NCBI RefSeq assembly: GCF_963583255.1
Contig: NC_084813.1
Span: 5,876,001-5,940,000 of the forward strand
Source of the DNA: Pyrus communis
Lineage: Eukaryota > Streptophyta > Magnoliopsida > Rosales > Rosaceae
Length of the DNA stretch: 64,000 bases
Direction: 5' to 3'
This document shows positions 63,746 to 64,000 of the stretch, one piece after another. Made by a program: the position numbers and the translations under genes. Numbering within the stretch: the stretch's first letter is position 1; every line of letters begins with the position of its first letter. The notes under the pieces are model-generated. The model made no database searches and was not told where the DNA came from. It was given only the letters and a program-made list of their open reading frames with translations.

Positions 63746-64000
63746 AGTTTAATATAAAGAGCCATGTCTAGTTTAGATGAAAAATTTATATATAGAGTTC
63801 TATAAATAAAAAGACTACTCAAAGATAATACCACATAGAGATAATACTACACTTTAAATTAAATTCTCGTCTCTTCACTTATATGTGAAAGATCTTAGTT
63901 TCCAATTTTTAAATTTGCAATTTAGTAGATAATTTATATTTTCATTCCCTTAATGTAAATATATTGTTGTATAAAAAAAATAAATATTTCTCTATATATA
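63746..64000 (+). other. intergenic end of the window
   Basis: A patch at about 63870-63905 (CTCTTCACTTATATGTGAAA, GATCTTAGTTTCC) is reminiscent of the SINE head seen at 62275, in plus orientation, but too short to call. Confidence 0.3.

Overview
The window is plant nuclear DNA, AT-rich and dominated by transposable elements. It is probably from Rosaceae, of the apple or pear type. That call is an inference: several repeat families (the nested hAT-type foldbacks, the tRNA-derived SINE, a short 37.5 kb MITE) look like families I associate with Rosaceae, and the four host genes are ordinary eudicot families. No prokaryotic feature, rRNA gene, functional tRNA or CRISPR array was seen.

Four host genes look intact: a single-exon DUF247 (UPF0481) membrane protein (13223-14905, +), a single-exon serine-rich protein (32264-32902, +), a three-exon NFD4/nodulin-like MFS transporter (52642-56500, +) and a single-exon SAM-domain protein (60289-60894, -). 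They appear functionally unrelated and simply sit between repeat blocks.

Layout. 1-1553 is the 3' part of a large LTR. 1684-11862 is a cluster of endogenous caulimovirid (plant pararetrovirus) DNA: one decayed genome-length copy on the minus strand (about 7.9 kb between two tRNA-Met primer-binding sites), preceded by a rearranged second copy folded into an inverted repeat with arms of about 860 bp. A degenerate minisatellite with embedded microsatellites and a MITE follow, then the DUF247 gene. 17-23 kb holds a TIR element with TAA target duplications, a solo LTR with a CACAT duplication, and a non-autonomous LTR element of the same LTR family carrying its own minisatellite. 23.3-31.8 kb is a decayed Ty1/Copia element interrupted by a whole Ty3/Gypsy chromovirus (duplication AACAT) and by a hAT-type foldback (ATTGGTAT/ATTGTTAT) that itself carries a hAT relic with a ZMYM1-like transposase fragment. 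The Copia reading frame can be followed across the hAT insertion.

33.6-37.7 kb is a composite of nested TIR elements, a SINE and tandem duplications. 38.3-50.1 kb is a decayed Tat-lineage Gypsy element with two RNase H regions, its 5' LTR on the right, and a plant-mobile-domain (PMD) gene in antisense orientation where the 3' end of the element should be; no 3' LTR was found. The rest is intergenic DNA with MITEs, SINE copies, a CCA-rich tract and a purine tract around the NFD4 and SAM genes.

The points most worth a second look are the viral inverted repeat, the antisense PMD gene inside the Tat element, and the four-layer nest at 23.3-31.8 kb, whose insertion order can be read from target duplications. 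Exact ends of old elements are approximate unless a target duplication is quoted.
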